Positions 1 through 6,422 are shown, counted from the stretch's first letter. The stretch is DNA of 12,594 nucleotides from an uncultured Alphaproteobacteria bacterium (GCA_937892955.1 CALBKH010000039.1:1-12594); one strand, 5' to 3'. Numbers and translations: made by a program. Notes: generated from the letters alone by a model not told the origin.

Positions 1-241
1 AGCGGGTGTCGGAGCCGTAGAGCGCATGCGACGCGGCGTCCGAGCGGGTGTCGGAACCGTAGAGCGCATGCGACGCGGCGTCCGAGCGGGTGTCGGAACC
101 GTAGAGCGCATGCGACGCGGCATCCGAACGCGTGTCGGAACCGTAGAGCGCATGCGACGCGGCGTCCGAGCGGGTGTCGGAGCCGTAGAGCGCATGCGAC
201 GCGGCGTCCGAGCGGGTGTCGGAGCCGTAGAGCGCATGCGA
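1..241 (-). repeat. 42-bp in-frame tandem repeat array
   Basis: Five contiguous 42-bp units start at positions 21, 63, 105, 147 and 189 (plus-strand phase AGCGCATGCG), with partial units at 1-20 and from 231. Units are head to tail with no spacers and differ at only a few bases. The 105-146 copy has three substitutions, and a GGC/GGT difference recurs among other copies. The period is exactly 14 codons, so copy number can change without breaking the frame. The array continues beyond the left edge. Near-identity suggests recent expansion or homogenisation. Confidence 0.95.
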
Positions 242-397
242 TGCGGAAGCGGAGCGCGGCTCGCCGGCGACGACCACGTCGGCATCACGGGCGAGACCGA
301 GCTCGGCCGCGTCGAACGCTTCCACGGTGAGCGCGTCGATGTTCACCACGAACACGCGGTCGTCACCGTTCACCTTCAACAAGATCATCTTCGCCAT
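1..397 (-). CDS. Tandem 14-residue repeat protein, 3' end outside window
   Basis: No known family is recognised. The frame is open from an ATG at 397 to the left edge of the window (132 codons visible, no stop). GGGAGA lies 7 bases before the ATG and is a good ribosome binding site. Residues 1-52 are a non-repetitive head (MAKMILLKVNGDDRVFVVNI and onward) with no signal peptide or membrane segment. From residue 53 the protein is SHALYGSDTRSDAA repeated: five full copies plus ten residues of a sixth. All differences among copies (GGC/GGT, ACC/ACG, CGC/CGT, GAC/GAT) fall at third codon positions of this frame and leave the protein unchanged, whereas the opposite-strand frame would change residues. 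That is the main evidence that this strand is coding. The gene starts 45 bp after the stop of the BTAD regulator on the same strand, so co-transcription is likely. The repeat is Ser/Ala/Asp-rich with one Tyr and one His per unit. A structural or ligand-binding role is possible but not shown. Confidence 0.85.
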   Translation of the reverse strand, partial: MAKMILLKVNGDDRVFVVNIDALTVEAFDAAELGLARDADVVVAGEPRSASASHALYGSDTRSDAASHALYGSDTRSDAASHALYGSDTRSDAASHALYGSDTRSDAASHALYGSDTRSDAASHALYGSDTR

Positions 398-442
398 TCA
401 CGATTCTCCCTGTTTCCTCGGCCGGGTTCTCCGACCGGAGTT

Positions 443-2434
443 TCAGTCGAAGCCGGCCGATCTCAGGCCGGACTCGTAGTGCTCGAAATCTTCGCGCCGA
501 CGTAGCGGCACCATTCCGAGTCGAGTGACGATTGTGAAGTCGGGAAGGATTTCGCGCAACTTGCGAACGTAACGCCGCGCCTCACTCGCCTGTGACAACA
601 TGGCGTGGCAGGCGGCGCGGAGCTGATAGGTCGGCTCCTGCGAGGCCAGACGCGACAGAGTGGCGAGCGCCTCCTCGTACTTGCCGTCGAGATATTGCCC
701 GCTCGCCAGATTCCAGAGGATCTGATCGGAGAGAACCAGGTGGTCGGCGACGAGGTTTTCGAATTTCTTCAGCCCTTCGGCGACCAGACCGGCGCAGATC
801 AGCCCATCGGCGTGGTCGGCCACGAGTTCGATGTCGAAGGGGGTGGAGCGTTCGGCCCTGTCGAGAGCATCGAGCCCGAACTCGTGGTTCTTCTTGTAGA
901 TGTTGCAGATGCCGAGCTGATGCAGGCCGTGGACGCCGTCGGGACCGACGGAGACCGACTGCCGGGCGTAGTCGATGGCGAGGTCGAGTTCCTTGTCGTC
1001 GGCGCGGGCGAGCAGCAGCCATTCGAGGCGGTAGGCCTTGGCGACGGCGGCGAGGGTCGGCGCGTGTTCGGGGTCGACCGCCAGGGCGGCGCGGAAGATC
1101 TGCCGGGCGCGGCGGATCGAGGGGAGATCGATCGACCGCAGAAGCCGATTGCCCTGCAGGGTCAGCCGGTAGGCGGTGGTGCGCTCGGGTCCCTCGGCGA
1201 GGATGCGCAGCTCGGCCTGTTCGATCTGGTGCACGCAATTGACGACGATGTCGCGGATGGCGCGCGCCAGCGGCTCGCCGAACTCGAAACGATGGATCCA
1301 CAGGATCTCGCCGCTGCTCGAGCAAACCAGACTGATGGTCAGCTGACGTTGGTCGTCGCGGTCGACGACGCGGCAATCGACGACGTAGTCGCACGGCTCG
1401 CGCCGGGTCCGGTCGATCAGGTCGATCGGCCGCGGCTTCAGGTCGGCCGGACGCGTCACGACGAAGGCGCGGGTGCGCCACAGCTGAATCGCAGCGTCGT
1501 CGAAGAGAGCTTCGGCCCACTGGCTCTCGGCCCCGGTGAGCGTGGCGAGGCCGCCGAACTTGAGCGACAGGCGCGGCAGACGCATCGAGCGCGCGAAATT
1601 CGGCATCGACGACGCGATCTCCAGCGACGTCTCCTCCGCTCTGCTCTCCTTCTCGTCCGACGTCCGCGAGCGCGGACGGGCGCGCGACGAGATCTCCGAC
1701 ACCAGGTTGGTGGTCGCCGCCGACGGTCGGCCGCCGGTCTCGCGCAGGAGATCGAGCAGCCGGCGATGGATGCGCAGGGCACTGTCGAATTCGCCGCGGG
1801 CGGCGTGGATACGCATCGCCGCGCGATGACCCGCCTCCTGATACTGGTCGGCTTCGACGAGGCGGCGGGCGACGAAGAGGACTTCCTCGGGATCGAGCAC
1901 GCCGATGGAGGCCTCGACATTGGCGGAGACGATCGCGACGAACTGCTGGCGCAACATCGCGCGCCGCGACCACAGCCATCGGGTGTATTCTTCGCCGCCC
2001 TCGTCGAGACCGAAGAGGAGGTCGCCGCAATAGGCCTTGCACAGATCGAAGAGGCGCCGGTCGGTGGCGTCGGCGCGGGCGCCGAGAATCGACGACGCAT
2101 CCACCACGGCGGCGTCGGGATCGATCGAGACGTGCTCGGTATCGATGAGGAAGAGCTCGAAGCCCTCTTCGGCCTGAACGTCCTTCACACGCGCCAGAAG
2201 CTGGCGAAGATTGCCGGCGCGGCGTGCCTGATCGACGTCGCCCCACAGCAGGCGCGCGGCGTATTCGCGCGGCAGCGGTCCCTTGGGCGGATCGATCGTC
2301 AGATAAGCGGCCAGAACGAAAGCCTTACGGGGGAGCCGGATGATCCTCCCGTTCTCGTCGGCCAAGGCTGGCCGCCCCGTCAGGGACAGTCGTAGAGCCA
2401 ACGGAGCCTCCTCGGTACCATCCCCGCGACGCAT
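443..2434 (-). CDS. BTAD/SARP-like (HilA-type) transcriptional regulator with TPR repeats
   Basis: A 663-residue cytoplasmic regulator. Residues ~14-105 form an OmpR/SARP-type winged helix, including RLPRKAFVLAAYL and the RAGNLRQLLARVK recognition region. Residues ~112-250 look like a bacterial transcriptional activator domain (BTAD) of helical repeats. A polar linker covers ~250-285. Residues ~300-412 resemble the TolB-like segment found in HilA-like and cyclase-linked regulators (CDYVVDCRVV ... SSGEILWIHRFE). Residues ~415-640 are TPR-like repeats that probably bind a partner or ligand. The ATG at 2434 is chosen because a GAGGGGG tract lies 10 bases upstream and the winged helix begins about 12 residues later. 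A longer version from a TTG at 2506 has no clear ribosome binding site. The target is not known. The nearest candidates are the repeat-protein gene 45 bp downstream, the divergent small gene at 2772, and its own promoter, which carries a direct-repeat box. The family assignment is fairly sure; the regulon is inference. Confidence 0.88.
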   Translation of the reverse strand: MRRGDGTEEAPLALRLSLTGRPALADENGRIIRLPRKAFVLAAYLTIDPPKGPLPREYAARLLWGDVDQARRAGNLRQLLARVKDVQAEEGFELFLIDTEHVSIDPDAAVVDASSILGARADATDRRLFDLCKAYCGDLLFGLDEGGEEYTRWLWSRRAMLRQQFVAIVSANVEASIGVLDPEEVLFVARRLVEADQYQEAGHRAAMRIHAARGEFDSALRIHRRLLDLLRETGGRPSAATTNLVSEISSRARPRSRTSDEKESRAEETSLEIASSMPNFARSMRLPRLSLKFGGLATLTGAESQWAEALFDDAAIQLWRTRAFVVTRPADLKPRPIDLIDRTRREPCDYVVDCRVVDRDDQRQLTISLVCSSSGEILWIHRFEFGEPLARAIRDIVVNCVHQIEQAELRILAEGPERTTAYRLTLQGNRLLRSIDLPSIRRARQIFRAALAVDPEHAPTLAAVAKAYRLEWLLLARADDKELDLAIDYARQSVSVGPDGVHGLHQLGICNIYKKNHEFGLDALDRAERSTPFDIELVADHADGLICAGLVAEGLKKFENLVADHLVLSDQILWNLASGQYLDGKYEEALATLSRLASQEPTYQLRAACHAMLSQASEARRYVRKLREILPDFTIVTRLGMVPLRRREDFEHYESGLRSAGFD

Positions 2435-2771
2435 GACGAAGAAGCCCCCTCGCGCAGCGATGGACGTGCATGCGTCACAGCCTATCCGAAGGTGCGAATT
2501 GGGCAATTGCGCGTCGCAGCGTCAGCGGAACGCTTGTGACGTGCTTCTGTGACGTTCGAGCACCCGCCGGGTCGGCGAAACGCTCCCTTTCCCTTTTGTT
2601 TTCAAGGCCCCGCTCGATACGATCGAAAGCCCGGCGAATTCATGCCACGCGCGGACCGGAGCGGTGACGAAAAGCACCACCGGAAGATATGCCGCGGCAA
2701 TGTGAGGCATCCGAATCTGTGACGGAGCTCGACCTAGGCTCGCTTTCGATCGTTGGTTCGGGGGAACGCTC
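2435..2771. other. Divergent intergenic region, BTAD regulator / small ORF
   Basis: This 337-bp region lies between the regulator start and the small gene at 2772. Apart from the direct-repeat box and scattered TGTGACG heptamers, no convincing -35/-10 pair or RNA gene is visible. ORFs crossing it on either strand have no family resemblance and no ribosome binding sites. It presumably holds promoters for both directions. Confidence 0.6.
2533..2556 (-). promoter_or_regulatory. Direct-repeat box upstream of the BTAD regulator
   Basis: On the minus strand the heptamer CGTCACA occurs twice, at 2554-2548 and 2541-2535, with a centre-to-centre spacing of 13 bp, about 100 bp before the regulator ATG. 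Tandem heptamers are the kind of site bound by OmpR/SARP winged helices, so autoregulation is plausible but inferred. Further copies of the same heptamer lie at 2473-2479 (minus-strand TGTGACG) and at 2718-2724 and 2780-2786 (plus-strand TGTGACG). A nearly identical box is at 12494-12517. Confidence 0.5.
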
Positions 2772-2993
2772 ATGACGCATGTGACGACGGCAGCGGCGAC
2801 CGCAGGAGTCGGCCGGGTTCTGACGACGGAGCAGATCGAACGCTGGCACGCGTTGCGTATGATGATCGGCTTCTGCCGCGAGGAGGCCAAGGCCCTGGGC
2901 GCCGACTTCCTGGTCTACTGCATGGACCTGGGGACCGTCGCCGCCGACGACCACATGCGGACGCTGGAAGGCCGGACATCCGCCGACCGGTGA
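2772..2993 (+). CDS. Small orphan protein (73 aa)
   Basis: The function is not recognised. The ATG at 2772 is preceded by a GGGGGAA tract with about 5 bases of spacing. The first ~15 residues are Thr/Ala-rich and probably disordered. Residues ~18-62 look like a compact helical unit (EQIERWHALRMMIGFCREEA ... ADFLVYCMDLGTVAADDHMR) with two Cys, and the tail is polar. No signal peptide or membrane segment is evident. The pattern resembles small uncharacterised helical proteins in Hyphomicrobiales, but no named family can be given. It is divergent from the BTAD regulator and shares its 337-bp upstream region, so it could be a target or partner. It is called coding because of its position, ribosome binding site and plausible amphipathic helices; it could still be a chance frame. 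Confidence 0.6.
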   Translation: MTHVTTAAATAGVGRVLTTEQIERWHALRMMIGFCREEAKALGADFLVYCMDLGTVAADDHMRTLEGRTSADR

Positions 2994-3117
2994 TCATCGC
3001 GACGTCCGCGTCGGTGGCGGCCCCCCGGGGTGGCTCGACCTCCGGGACACCCCTCTCGGAGAAAAGGGCGCATCGGGCGGAGATCCGAAGAACGAAAGTC
3101 GTACCGATGGACACGCG

Positions 3118-3139
3118 TCTCCCCGAAATTTCAGGGAGA
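3118..3139. repeat. 22-bp imperfect palindrome
   Basis: Arms TCTCCC and GGGAGA flank a GAAATTTC core, with one mismatched pair (C 3124 / A 3133). It sits at the left edge of the AT-rich island. It could be an operator or part of a terminator for the small upstream gene, but no T-run follows the stem directly on the plus strand, so no function is assigned. Confidence 0.5.
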
Positions 3140-3313
3140 AGAAAACATTGTATCGTCTTTTGGTGTAGTTTTCAGAACAATTCATGAACAAAATCAACCA
3201 CCGGGAACCGTGGCGGCACCGTCCTGCTGCGCTCGACCGGTGCGCCGCGCGCAGCGCCCTTCTCTCGCACCACGCCTTCGGAGTGCGTCCGGCGAAACGA
3301 CGCGATCCGACAT

Positions 3314-3326
3314 GGAACCGGGTTCC
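3314..3326. repeat. 13-bp inverted repeat near the dehydrogenase stop
   Basis: GGAACC and GGTTCC are separated by one base, 18 bp beyond the end of the dehydrogenase gene. It may contribute to transcript ending, although no T-tract follows on the minus strand. It is weak as a terminator. Confidence 0.3.
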
Positions 3327-3343
3327 GTCCGCGGGCTCCGACC

Positions 3344-4264
3344 TCAGGGTTTCGCCCCTGCCGGGTCGGCGACCGGGCGATCGACCGGCAGGTGATTGCG
3401 CCGGCGGATCTCGCGGACCAGGGCGGCATGGTCGAGCGACCCGTCGCCATGGGCGACGAGGTCGGCGTAGAGGCCGTCGACCAGAGTGATCAGCGGCAGA
3501 TCGAGGTCGAGGCCGCGCGCTTGGGCGAGAGCGGTCGAGGTATCCTTGAGTTGGACCGTCGACATGGCGCCGGGTTTCCAGTCGTTCGTCACCATGCGTT
3601 CGCCGTGCTGACGCAAGATGGTGGAATCGGCGAAGCCGCCGAGGAGCGCCTCGCGCACCTTGGCCGGGTCGGCGCCGCCACGTTCGGCGAGCACCAGCCC
3701 TTCCGCCACGGCCGCTATGGTCGAGCCGACCAGCATCTGATTGACGAGTTTCGCCAGTTCGCCGGTGCCGGCCGGGCCGATCAGGGTGGCGCGGCCGAAG
3801 ACGGCGAAGATCGGACGGACCGCCTCGAAGACCTCCGGTCGGCCGCCGGCCATCACCGTCAGCGTTCCCGCCGCCGCGCCGCGCTCGCCGCCGGAGACCG
3901 GCGCATCGAGGAAGGCGAGGCCGCGGGCCTCCGCCTCGCGCGCCAGTTGTTCGGCGGTGGCCACGGGAATCGAACTCATGACGACGACGCGGGCGCCGGG
4001 CGTCGGCGCATCGAGGACGCCGCCGGCGAGGAGCACCTCCTCGCAGTCCGGCCCGGAGCCGAGCATCACCACCACGGTGGCCGCGCCCCTCGCCGCGCCG
4101 GCGGCGGTGTCGGCGATCGAGACGCCGAATTCGACGAGACGCTCGGCCTTCGACCGCGTCCGGTTCCACGCGACGACACGATATCCGGCCTCGGCGAGCC
4201 GGCGGGCCATGTGGAACCCCATGATGCCGATGCCGAGAAAGCCGATCGTCTCGCCGGTGGTCAT
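3344..4264 (-). CDS. NAD(P)-dependent beta-hydroxyacid dehydrogenase (2-hydroxy-3-oxopropionate reductase / 3-hydroxyisobutyrate dehydrogenase family)
   Basis: This 306-residue enzyme reversibly oxidises a beta-hydroxyacid in the cytoplasm. The Rossmann motif GFLGIGIMG (residues 8-16) gives the GxGxxG dinucleotide site. The second strand ends in WNRTRSK (33-39), where the Arg after Asn suggests NADP(H) preference, as in glyoxylate/succinic semialdehyde reductases. DAPVSGG (120-126) is the family substrate-binding signature. The KLVNQ segment carries the catalytic Lys172 and Asn175. Length matches the family norm (~290-310). The ATG at 4264 is chosen over a GTG at 4297 because AGGAGA lies 7 bases before it and the Rossmann fold starts immediately after. 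It is alone on its strand and divergent from fmt, so context gives no pathway. Substrate could be tartronate semialdehyde, 3-hydroxyisobutyrate or glyoxylate; the sequence does not decide. Confidence 0.9.
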   Translation of the reverse strand: MTTGETIGFLGIGIMGFHMARRLAEAGYRVVAWNRTRSKAERLVEFGVSIADTAAGAARGAATVVVMLGSGPDCEEVLLAGGVLDAPTPGARVVVMSSIPVATAEQLAREAEARGLAFLDAPVSGGERGAAAGTLTVMAGGRPEVFEAVRPIFAVFGRATLIGPAGTGELAKLVNQMLVGSTIAAVAEGLVLAERGGADPAKVREALLGGFADSTILRQHGERMVTNDWKPGAMSTVQLKDTSTALAQARGLDLDLPLITLVDGLYADLVAHGDGSLDHAALVREIRRRNHLPVDRPVADPAGAKP

Positions 4265-4330
4265 CGTCGGTTCTCCTCGCTGTTCGGCGGCCGTCACTCT
4301 GCCACGGGCGAGGCGATCGCGTCATCGCGG

Positions 4331-4352
4331 CGAAGAGCCCCGGGGCTCTTCG
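4331..4352. repeat. 22-bp perfect palindrome in the dehydrogenase/fmt divergent region
   Basis: CGAAGAGCCCC is followed directly by its exact reverse complement with no spacer. It lies 67 bp upstream of the dehydrogenase ATG and 138 bp upstream of the fmt ATG. A dimeric regulator site or a cruciform/hairpin element are both possible. No promoter elements around it are convincing. Confidence 0.6.
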
Positions 4353-4489
4353 ATCCCGCCCGATCCGGCGGGCGACCGGCCCCGGTGAGCACGGCGCGTC
4401 GCACCGCTTCCGACCTCCGCCCTTGACCGGAGCGCGGCGAGGGCGCATGCCTCGCCGGCGACCCACCACGCCCCGCGAGGACCTCGCTC

Positions 4490-5422
4490 ATGCCGCTCCG
4501 CATCGTCTTCATGGGAACGCCGGACTTCTCGGTGCCGACCCTCGAGGCGATCCACGCCGCCGGCCACGAGATCGTCGCGGTCTATTCCCAGCCGCCGCGC
4601 CCCTCGGGCCGCGGCATGGCGACCACGCCCTCCCCGGTCCACGCCCGCGCCGAGGCGCTGGGTATCCCCGTGCATCATCCGGTGAGCCTCAAGGGCGACG
4701 AGGCCGCGGCCGCCTTTCGCGCGCACGAGGCGGACGTCGCCGTCGTCGTCGCCTACGGCCTGTTGCTGCCCGAGGCGATCCTCGCCGGGCCGCGCCACGG
4801 CTGTCTCAACCTGCACGGCTCGAAACTGCCGCGCTGGCGCGGCGCGGCGCCGATCCAGCGGGCGATCATGGCCGGCGACGGCGAGACCGCGGTCGAGGTG
4901 ATGCGGATGGAGAAGGGGCTCGACAGCGGGCCGGTGTGTCTCTCCGCCGTCACGCCGATCGCCCCCGACGAAACCACCGGCGATCTCCACGACCGCCTCG
5001 CTGTGCTGGGCGCCGCCCTCATGGTGGAGGCGCTCGACCGGCTGGAGAGGGACGACCTGCCCTGTGCGCCGCAGCCGGATGCCGGCGTCACCTACGCCAG
5101 GAAGATCGAGAAGGCGGAGGCGCGCATCGACTGGAGCGGCGACGCCAAGGCGATCCACGACACCATCCGCGGCCTGTCGCCCTTCCCGGGCGCGTGGTGC
5201 GAGGCGCCGATCGGCGGCAAGCACGAACGGCTCAAAGTCCTGCGCACCACGCTCGGCGACGGCTCGGGCACCCCCGGCGAAGTGCTCGACGACGCGCTGA
5301 CCATCGCCTGCGGGACCGGGGCGATCCGGCTCGTCGAGGTGCAGCGAGCCGGCGGCAAGCCGGTGGAGGCGCTCGCCTTCCGCCGCGGCGCCGGGCTCGC
5401 CCGCGGCGATCGTCTGGCCTGA
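4490..5422 (+). CDS. fmt: Methionyl-tRNA formyltransferase
   Basis: Fmt transfers a formyl group from 10-formyl-tetrahydrofolate to the amino group of initiator Met-tRNA, a cytoplasmic step before bacterial translation initiation. The protein has 310 residues, the usual length. The N-terminal formyltransferase fold starts LRIVFMGTPDFSVPTLEAI. The folate/catalytic signature NLHGSKLPRWRGAAPIQRAI (107-126) gives Asn107 and His109, and GLDSGP gives Asp145, matching the Asn-His-Asp triad of the family. The C-terminal tRNA-binding OB-fold region begins around residue 205 (TYARKIEKAEARIDWSGDA). GAGGA lies 8 bases before the ATG. It is followed after 4 bp by truA, so the two are surely co-transcribed. 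In many relatives def (peptide deformylase) sits just upstream; here a divergent dehydrogenase does instead. Confidence 0.97.
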   Translation: MPLRIVFMGTPDFSVPTLEAIHAAGHEIVAVYSQPPRPSGRGMATTPSPVHARAEALGIPVHHPVSLKGDEAAAAFRAHEADVAVVVAYGLLLPEAILAGPRHGCLNLHGSKLPRWRGAAPIQRAIMAGDGETAVEVMRMEKGLDSGPVCLSAVTPIAPDETTGDLHDRLAVLGAALMVEALDRLERDDLPCAPQPDAGVTYARKIEKAEARIDWSGDAKAIHDTIRGLSPFPGAWCEAPIGGKHERLKVLRTTLGDGSGTPGEVLDDALTIACGTGAIRLVEVQRAGGKPVEALAFRRGAGLARGDRLA

Positions 5423-5426
5423 CGCC

Positions 5427-6179
5427 ATGCCCCGCTACAAGCTCACCATCGAATACGACGGCACGCCTTACGTCGGCTGGCAGGCCCAGGCGAACGGACC
5501 TTCGGTGCAGGGCGCCATCGAAGCGGCTTTCATGAAGTTCGAAGCCGGGCGGATCGTCGTCAAAGGTGCGGGGCGCACCGACACCGGCGTCCACGCCTCC
5601 GGCCAGATCGCCCATGTCGACTTCCCGCGCGATTGGCCGCCGGAGAAGCTGATGGATGCGCTCAACGCCCATCTGAAGCACATGGGCGCCTCCCCGCATC
5701 CGATCGCCATCCTCGCCGTCGAGATCGTCGGCGAGGATTTCGACGCCCGCTTCTCGGCCAAGGCGCGGCACTATCTCTACCGCATCATCGACCGGCGGGC
5801 GCCGCTCGCCCTCGATCTCCACCGCGCCTGGCACGTGCGCGCCCGGCTCGACGTCGCGGCGATGGATGCGGCGGCGAAGCGCCTGCTCGGCACCCACGAC
5901 TTCACCACCTTCCGCGCCACCCGCTGCCAGTCGAAGTCGCCGCTCAAGACCCTCGACCGGCTCGACGTCAGCCGCGACGGCGACACGATCGAGATCCGCG
6001 CCTCGGCCCGTTCGTTTCTGCACAATCAGGTGCGCTCGATGGTCGGCTCGCTCAAACTGATCGGCGACGGCAGTTGGAGCGCCGACGACCTCGCGGCGGC
6101 GCTGGCGGCGAAGGATCGCACCGCCTGCGGCCCGGTCGCCCCGGCGGCGGGGCTGACGCTGGTGAAGGTGGATTATTGA
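5427..6179 (+). CDS. truA: tRNA pseudouridine(38-40) synthase
   Basis: TruA converts uridines 38-40 of the tRNA anticodon stem-loop to pseudouridine. The 250-residue length is typical. The start MPRYKLTIEYDGTPYVGWQ is the family N-terminus. GAGRTDTGVHASGQ (47-60) carries the catalytic Asp52. ARHYLYRI and the later FLHNQVRSMVGSL are further conserved segments. The ATG lies 4 bp after the fmt stop, so translation is probably coupled, and the ribosome binding site must lie within the end of fmt. The pairing of fmt with truA is common in Rhizobiales. Downstream, the hairpin repeat pair at 6298-6422 probably marks the end of the unit. Confidence 0.97.
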   Translation: MPRYKLTIEYDGTPYVGWQAQANGPSVQGAIEAAFMKFEAGRIVVKGAGRTDTGVHASGQIAHVDFPRDWPPEKLMDALNAHLKHMGASPHPIAILAVEIVGEDFDARFSAKARHYLYRIIDRRAPLALDLHRAWHVRARLDVAAMDAAAKRLLGTHDFTTFRATRCQSKSPLKTLDRLDVSRDGDTIEIRASARSFLHNQVRSMVGSLKLIGDGSWSADDLAAALAAKDRTACGPVAPAAGLTLVKVDY

Positions 6180-6297
6180 GGCGGGCGCGGCCGGCGTAGG
6201 CCGAGCGACGGATCCCTCTCATCCCGTCCCCGAGACATTGTTCCGCTCCCTGCGACGAATCATGGACCACGGCGCAGCCGGTTCCGGAGGGTTCCGT

Positions 6298-6422
6298 GCG
6301 CGATGCTTCGAGAGGAGCGGCGGAGCCGCTCTCCTCAGCATGAGGCGTCGTGGTTCTGTTCGGGAAAGCAAGCGCCTCATGCTGAGGAGCGCTCGGAACG
6401 AGCGCGTCTCGCAGCATCGCGC
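6298..6422. repeat. Inverted pair of 50-bp palindromic intergenic repeats
   Basis: Copies at 6298-6347 and 6373-6422 lie in opposite orientation around a 25-bp spacer. They share the outer end GCGCGATGCT and the inner end CTCCTCAGCATGAGGCG. Each copy is itself a long hairpin: GAGCGGC/GCCGCTC around GGA on the left, GCGCTCG/CGAGCGC around GAA on the right. The middles differ by compensating changes that keep the stems. The form and the CTCATGCTGAGGAGC-type sequence match dispersed REP/BIME-like elements of Rhizobiales intergenic regions (from general knowledge). Lying 118 bp past truA, it may stabilise or end the fmt-truA transcript. Confidence 0.85.

Larger units (their letters stand above)
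2994..3343. other. Intergenic region with an AT-rich island
   Basis: This 350-bp gap lies between the small gene and the convergent dehydrogenase. It holds a GC-rich hairpin-like stretch (GGGGTG 3027-3032 with CACCCC 3048-3053), a 22-bp imperfect palindrome (3118-3139) and a 13-bp inverted repeat (3314-3326). Bases 3121-3200 are roughly 38% GC in an otherwise very GC-rich window. No supported gene is seen. The short frame from the ATG at 3184 runs into the dehydrogenase and has no ribosome binding site. Confidence 0.6.

Noticed and set aside
1..241. CRISPR array
   Set aside because: The 42-bp units are contiguous with no unique spacers, and the period is a whole number of codons in an open frame.
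26..505. Plus-strand frame of 159 residues made of MRRGVRAGVGTVER repeats
   Set aside because: It is the complement of the real repeat gene. Base differences between copies alter residues here but are all silent on the minus strand, and there is no ribosome binding site.
605..2395. 596-residue plus-strand frame opposite the BTAD regulator
   Set aside because: It is a codon-bias shadow with no domain resemblance and no ribosome binding site; the minus strand has clear winged-helix and TPR features.
2435..2506. TTG start at 2506 for the BTAD regulator
   Set aside because: It adds 24 residues unlike the family, has no clear ribosome binding site, and would read through the region with regulatory heptamers. 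The ATG at 2434 has GAGGGGG upstream.
2522..2890. 122-residue minus-strand frame over the divergent region
   Set aside because: It covers the promoter region and the small plus-strand gene, and shows no family resemblance or ribosome binding site.
3184..3489. Short plus-strand gene from the ATG in the AT-rich island
   Set aside because: It has no ribosome binding site, runs into the antisense of the dehydrogenase and is Arg-rich, as expected of a shadow frame.
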